64,000 nt of DNA from Leptospira ellinghausenii. GTDB lineage: Bacteria > Spirochaetota > Leptospiria > Leptospirales > Leptospiraceae. This document shows positions 60,198 to 64,000 of the stretch, in pieces. The stretch is taken from NCBI RefSeq assembly GCF_003114815.1, contig NZ_BFAZ01000009.1:620001-684000 (forward strand), in the 5' to 3' direction. Position 1 is the stretch's first letter, and each line of letters starts with the position of its first letter. The position numbers were made by a program, and so were the translations under genes. Below the pieces are notes generated by a model, which did not search any database, was not told the DNA's origin, and saw only the letters and a program-made list of their open reading frames with translations.

Positions 60198-60257
60198 ACA
60201 TCGGTTACATGGTTAGGTGAAAAAAGGGGAACTTTGGTTCCCTTTTTTTTTGGGCGC
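60075..60257 (+). repeat. 183-bp mreB tail, copy 1 (in the intact gene)
   Basis: It covers the end of mreB, the stop codon and the terminator. Aligned without gaps to 63262-63444 it shows nine differences. Eight are in codons and all are synonymous; one lies between stop and terminator. Confidence 0.93.
60220..60250 (+). terminator. Rho-independent terminator of mreB
   Basis: Stem GGGAAC/GTTCCC around a short loop, extended by A and T tracts, followed by nine T. Confidence 0.9.
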
Positions 60258-60317
60258 TAATTTTTTGGGTGTTTGATTGGCGAGTCCTCTTTGGAGAGTC
60301 TTTCCTCTTCTTGGAGG

Positions 60318-61280
60318 TTTCCCATTTACATTTCTTCCAAATCATTCAAGCGACACTATACACCTGCGCTCACACATGAATCGTAGTATAAATCCCTCTG
60401 GAAAAATCACGATAATACATTTAATTCGAGTTATGTGGAAAAATTCGAAACCAAATTCGGAAAGTTCCCAATTTGGAAAAAGGCAGAACCAGAAAAACTT
60501 TTCAACTGAGGTAAATTCATTCGCGGCTTTATTTGGAATGAATGCTATGATTGCAAAATTGTACTTGCCGTTCCCTTCTCTAGTAAAAGTAGACTTTGTC
60601 TATCTTGCTATCGAAAAAAGCTTTTTGGGTGGTCAATTCTTCTATCTAGAATTCTAAACTCCGAACTGCCCCATTACCATATCGTTTTCACCTTACCTGG
60701 AAGATTAAATGAACTATTATTTCAAAGACTTGTCATTCGGCATTTTCTCAATTGCCTTGCAGCAAAGATCTATACAAAACGACTTCGAAATATTAGCAAA
60801 TCATATAGCAACGACAAACCTGGATTCCTTAGCACACTCCACCTAGCAGGAAACCATCTCAACTTCAACTCACATGTCCATGCGATTGCGACTAGAGACC
60901 TCATAGATAAAACTTCAAGCGAGATCAAACAAATCGATTTTCTTCCTTTTAAAACAATGCGCTACGACTGGCAAAGGACTGTCTGTAAATACTTACTTCG
61001 TAAAAAATACATAAGTAAGGAAGAATATACTTTCTTCACGAAAAGCTATCCAAGAGGATTCCATGTCTACTTTGAAAAGATCAATATCTAAGAAAGCGAT
61101 TCCATCTATCGGATCGCCCAATACATTGCCTTTGAACTCTTTCATAATTGCCAAATCCAAAAAGTGGATTTTAATCAACAAACATTGACTTTTCGTTACA
61201 AAAGCAATTTGGAATCCATCACCATATGGGGACTTGGTTGTAGAAAAACGCGTATGAAATTCCTATGTGGTAAATGCTAA
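60318..61280 (+). pseudogene. Decayed IS91-family (Y2/HUH) transposase
   Basis: One frame reads through about 320 codons with three in-frame stops (TAG at 60384, TGA at 60507, TAA at 61089). Conserved IS91 features in order: RHYTPALTHE near the start; a zinc-binding region with CYDC followed by CLSC; PHYHIVFTLP; an HUH-like NSHVHAIAT; YPRGFHVYFEK; and a tyrosine pair region IYRIAQYIAF. No start codon is preserved and the C-terminus is shortened. IS91 elements move by rolling-circle transposition; this one is dead. Terminal sequences were not identified. Confidence 0.8.
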
Positions 61281-61333
61281 GGTCGCTGTATCCTATTCAC
61301 TAGAAGCGAGAGTTCAACTCGAAGGAAGTGACA

Positions 61334-61642
61334 ATGAACCAAATTCTAATCGACAGATTTGATTTTCCCAAAGAATCCAAAGACCCATTTTTAGAAAGAG
61401 CCAATAGGAATTGGAACTTAATCTAAACCATGGAAGGATTTTTAGGTGATTCCTTTTACATTCGGGAAACAAATTAAAGAGTTCAGGTAGTGACCATCGC
61501 CACTTGGAAAGACCAAACCAGTTTAAACAATGCCAAGGCTTTGGTTTTTTCTGAATACCAAAAACAAGGATTTGTCATGCCCGATTTTTTGGCACTTCAT
61601 TCTATTCAAATCGAGCGTGCCATTTACGCTAGGTTGTTATAA
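61334..61642 (+). pseudogene. Decayed ABM-type (antibiotic-biosynthesis monooxygenase-like) protein
   Basis: A frame of 102 codons with two in-frame TAA stops (61424 and 61475). The sequence around MEGFLGDSFY, VVTIATWKDQTSLNNA and a C-terminal alpha helix resembles small dimeric alpha-beta-barrel monooxygenases. It lies just downstream of the IS91 relic in the same direction. Probably once cargo or a chromosomal gene cut off from its promoter. Confidence 0.55.
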
Positions 61643-61747
61643 ATCAGATTCCACTTCGAACCAATTCTGAAATGGAATTTTGATTTCCCTTTTATTTATA
61701 AATCCAATTGTATCGTTGCAGGACCAACGATACAATACGTTGGGAGT

Positions 61748-62788
61748 TTATTCGCAAGAGGCGGTCATGATTCTACTCGCTGTAAATCCAGATACAGCGA
61801 CGAACTTATTATCCGCATACACAATCGATTTCCAACCAACTTGTTCTGGCGCGACTTGTCCTTTCCAATTGATTCCGTCAGACGATGTCATAATCCGATT
61901 GGTTCCATCTGTTAAGGACAAAGCCACATAGATACCTTTTGCATAAGTAATCCCTCGCCAATCGTTTGCTTCCGCCGCAACTCTCGAAGTCCATGTGATT
62001 GCATCTGGGGAAGTCATCACTCGATTTAAATAACCAGCTGTAGTTCCGAAACCTGCTACGGCCACATAAAGTCCATTTCCATAAGTAACTCCCAACCATG
62101 GGAGTGCTTCGGCAGCTGCCCGAGCCGTCCAAGTAATTCCATCGGGGGAGGTCATCACCCGATTAGTTCCATTATCTGATGATGCCACGAAAAGGCCGTT
62201 TCCATAGGTGACCGAAATCCATTGGTTTGCTTCTGGAGGAGTCCTCGAAGTCCAAGTGATTCCATCAGGAGAAGTCATCACAGAGTCAGAACCGCCATAG
62301 GCGACAGCCACAAAAAGACCATTACCGTAAGCAACAGACTGCCAACTGCGCGCTGAAGCTGCTGCTCGTGCCGTCCAATTGACTCCATCAGGGGAGGTGA
62401 CAACTCGATTGGTTCCAGCCGGAGATACCCCAACAAAAAGGCCATTTCCATACGTGACGGATAAAAACTGATTTGCCTCAGGAAAAGAACGCGCAGTCCA
62501 TGTGATTCCATCCGGGGAGGTCATTCCAGCTCCAGCAGTAGAAACCGCAGCAAAAAGTCCGTTCCCATAAGTTACAGATTGCCAAAGATTTGTATTAGGT
62601 GGAGTTCGAAGAGTCCAAGTAAGTGTTTTATTTTGGCAACTGAGATCTTCTCCCGCACTGTTCGCCGAAGCCACTGCTCCGAGCAAAAGCAAAGATAAGG
62701 CATCGTTGTTCTCCGACTCCGGAGTACAGCCGATGGTAGAAAGAATTAACAAACTCGATAAAAGAACAGAACCATAGAATATTCTCAT
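61748..62788 (-). CDS. Repeat lipoprotein with beta-propeller-type repeats
   Basis: 346 residues from the ATG at 62788, which starts a lipoprotein signal (MRIFYGSVLLSSLLILSTIGC); the frame is open to 62824. The body has about seven copies of a roughly 40-residue unit with consensus W-x-S-V-T-Y-G-N-G-L-F-V-A-V ... M-T-S-P-D-G-I-T-W-T, the pattern of BNR/sialidase-like propeller repeats. It would be a surface-exposed or periplasmic propeller; ligand unknown. It is intact among decayed neighbours. Confidence 0.8.
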   Translation of the reverse strand: MRIFYGSVLLSSLLILSTIGCTPESENNDALSLLLLGAVASANSAGEDLSCQNKTLTWTLRTPPNTNLWQSVTYGNGLFAAVSTAGAGMTSPDGITWTARSFPEANQFLSVTYGNGLFVGVSPAGTNRVVTSPDGVNWTARAAASARSWQSVAYGNGLFVAVAYGGSDSVMTSPDGITWTSRTPPEANQWISVTYGNGLFVASSDNGTNRVMTSPDGITWTARAAAEALPWLGVTYGNGLYVAVAGFGTTAGYLNRVMTSPDAITWTSRVAAEANDWRGITYAKGIYVALSLTDGTNRIMTSSDGINWKGQVAPEQVGWKSIVYADNKFVAVSGFTASRIMTASCE

Positions 62789-62824
62789 TTTGTAACACCG
62801 GAAATAAAATTTAACACTCATCAT

Positions 62825-63148
62825 TCGAAATTACTAATGGAATGTCAAATCCCATTTTAGCGATTAACATGGATTAAGAGCAAAATCAGGAGCCAGGTTA
62901 GACTACTCTAGCTCCCTTGCCTTAACAATAGCTTTGTATGAAATTTCGCTACAAAAAGACTTGAAAACCAAAATCCTGTACATTTAATTCGCCAAACATC
63001 CTTGTAAAATATAGTCGCCTTGAAGCCAGTTGGCTTCCTATTTAGGGCATAGTATCACGAAGATCGGGCTTCTCTTCTAGATTTGGGTGCTCAATCTTGG
63101 TAAAGCCCTTACCAATTTCTTAAGAGGTAAAGTGATTTAAAGAATCCC
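62825..63148. other. 324-bp gap upstream of the repeat lipoprotein gene
   Basis: It should contain the lipoprotein promoter. A hairpin GAAGCCA/TGGCTTC lies near 63023-63040. No gene or RNA was recognised. Confidence 0.35.
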
Positions 63149-63218
63149 CCGCACCAGGGATTGCAGTGGAAATCCTTTTCGCATTCGCGAAAAGATTGGA
63201 ACGGAAAGCCCGGTCGCT
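63149..63218. repeat. Small palindromic intergenic repeat, copy B
   Basis: Same family and orientation as copy A: ends GCACCAGGGA ... GCCCGGTCGC, segment GGAAATCC and a perfect central hairpin CTTTTCGC/GCGAAAAG at 63176-63195 with an ATTC loop. It ends 43 bp before the displaced mreB tail. Confidence 0.8.
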
Positions 63219-63261
63219 TATACCAAAACAGCAAGATAATGCTAACAATAGCGAGGTGCCC

Positions 63262-63444
63262 CACTACCTCACCAAAGAAACAGGAGTTCCAGTATTCCGT
63301 GCCGAAAACCCACTCACTTGTGTGGTTCTTGGAACAGGACGTTACTTGGATGAATTGAAATACATCAAACCAGGAATTCGATAAACATCGGTTAAATGGT
63401 TAGGTGAAAAAAGGGGAACTTTGGTTCCCTTTTTTTTTGGGCGC
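63262..63444 (+). pseudogene. Second copy of the mreB 3' end and terminator
   Basis: Encodes the last 40 residues of MreB with exactly the same protein sequence as the intact gene, followed by the same stop, spacer and terminator. It has no upstream MreB sequence and no start. Eight synonymous codon differences show it was once part of a functional mreB in another lineage or at another time. Confidence 0.93.
63408..63438 (+). terminator. Rho-independent terminator in the displaced mreB tail
   Basis: Identical to the terminator at 60220-60250: stem GGGAAC/GTTCCC then nine T. Confidence 0.85.
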
Positions 63445-63449
63445 ACATC

Positions 63450-63513
63450 TCTGGCTTTTCGCTCCAATCTTTGCATTCGCAAAGGATTGCCGCTGCAATC
63501 CGGGGCGCGGGGG
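63450..63513. repeat. Small palindromic intergenic repeat, copy C (inverted)
   Basis: Reverse orientation relative to copies A and B. It has GGCTTTTCGCTCCAATC, a central hairpin CTTTGC/GCAAAG around ATTC (63469-63484) and GCAATCCGGGGCGCGGG at the end. It begins about 5 bp after the displaced mreB tail, so copies B and C form an inverted pair around that tail. Confidence 0.75.
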
Positions 63514-63705
63514 ATGATTTCATTTCGACTAGAAAGTTTTCCCAATCCTTTATCTTTAGGAAATATACGTAGACCCTTCCAATAAAAATAGAATTGCAGA
63601 TACAGGTATGATGCAAACTGTATCTCTATAGTTTCCATAGATTCTCAACCATTAAATCAAGAATCATTCTATATGTGGAAATGAAGATAAATCTAAACCA
63701 ACACC

Positions 63706-64000
63706 GTGTTAGATGCTTCTATTAAAATGGCGCTAAAACTATTTCGTGCGAATCAAAAATTAAAAGAGTCCGAAGAAAAGTTTATGAAAGCGTTTCATTT
63801 TACTCCAACTCCGATGGCCATACATGATTTTTCAAATCGGAATGTCTTTGTTGATTGTAACAAAGCTTTTGAATCTATCATCGGTTATTCCAAAGATGAG
63901 ATCATCGGAAAAACAGCACTTGAATTAGGGTTGTATGTAAATCTAGAAGAAAGAAATGAATTCTTAAACATTCTCAAAGAGCAGGGTTTTGTTCGTAATT
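63706..64000 (+). CDS. PAS-domain sensor protein (partial, runs off the window)
   Basis: Start is either GTG at 63706 or ATG at 63727; an in-frame stop precedes at 63694. A short helical linker (KLKESEEKF) leads into a PAS domain (FHFTPTPMAIHDF, VDCNKAFESIIGYSKDEIIGKTALELGL). The segment before it, DASIKMALKLFRANQKLK, looks like the last helix of a receiver domain, suggesting the gene originally began further upstream. It is probably the sensor part of a histidine kinase or diguanylate cyclase; the output domain lies outside the window. Confidence 0.7.
   Translation, partial: MLDASIKMALKLFRANQKLKESEEKFMKAFHFTPTPMAIHDFSNRNVFVDCNKAFESIIGYSKDEIIGKTALELGLYVNLEERNEFLNILKEQGFVRN

Noticed and set aside
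1..64000. CRISPR array or defence system
   Set aside because: No regularly spaced repeats with unique spacers, and no cas, restriction-modification or toxin-antitoxin genes were recognised.

Overview
The window looks like a chromosomal segment of a spirochaete of the genus Leptospira, most like a saprophytic, L. biflexa-type species. The reasons are AT-rich coding DNA, many lipoproteins with loose spirochaetal lipoboxes, a very large two-component, chemotaxis and SpoIIE-phosphatase repertoire, and gene families typical of this genus. Species assignment is inference from protein character; no database was searched.

Layout. 1-5 kb: the tail of an unseen gene, a lipoprotein with two tandem beta-lactamase-like domains, a STAS anti-sigma antagonist and a convergent Cache-HAMP-SpoIIE-TPR phosphatase. 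5-8.6 kb: a poly-gamma-glutamate operon pgsB-pgsC-pgsW with two small membrane or lipid-anchored proteins and no pgsA. 8.6-16.8 kb: a TPR protein, a nucleotidyltransferase-like protein, a hybrid histidine kinase, a chemoreceptor, PhoU and a solo CheW. 16.8-25 kb: housekeeping genes, with a 30-residue basic AURKAIP1/COX24-like protein, mannose-1-phosphate guanylyltransferase, hfq, miaA, a FYDLN-type zinc-ribbon protein, pdxJ, a TPR lipoprotein, a C-terminal processing protease and nadB. 26-36.5 kb is an accessory stretch: a tyrosine recombinase, small membrane proteins, an NMT1/THI5-sensor kinase, a chemoreceptor, a frameshifted LamG-like gene and a cluster of nested repeats beside three tRNAs (Pro, Arg, His). 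36.8-46 kb: a TPR-surE-Yip1-sppA operon, an amino-acid permease, a K+/H+ antiporter, a peroxiredoxin and leucyl aminopeptidase. 46-53.4 kb: a chemotaxis operon (kinase-like ATPase, cheW, MCP, cheA, cheB, cheY) with cheD convergent at its end. 53.5-60.2 kb: an MFS transporter, a second SpoIIE-TPR phosphatase translationally coupled to ppx/gppA, and mreB.

The most unusual region is 60.1-63.5 kb. The last 123 bp of mreB plus its terminator (183 bp in all) occur a second time 3.2 kb downstream. Every coding difference between the two copies is synonymous. Between them lie a decayed IS91-type transposase, a decayed monooxygenase-like gene and a repeat-containing lipoprotein. Two inverted copies of a small palindromic repeat bracket the displaced tail. 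This suggests an old insertion that replaced the 3' end of mreB, or a recombination scar. The window ends inside a PAS sensor gene that seems to lack its front half.

Several genes would act together: the pgs genes in polyglutamate synthesis and export; the che operon with the stray MCPs and CheW in taxis; and the STAS protein with the two SpoIIE phosphatases in a partner-switching signalling network.
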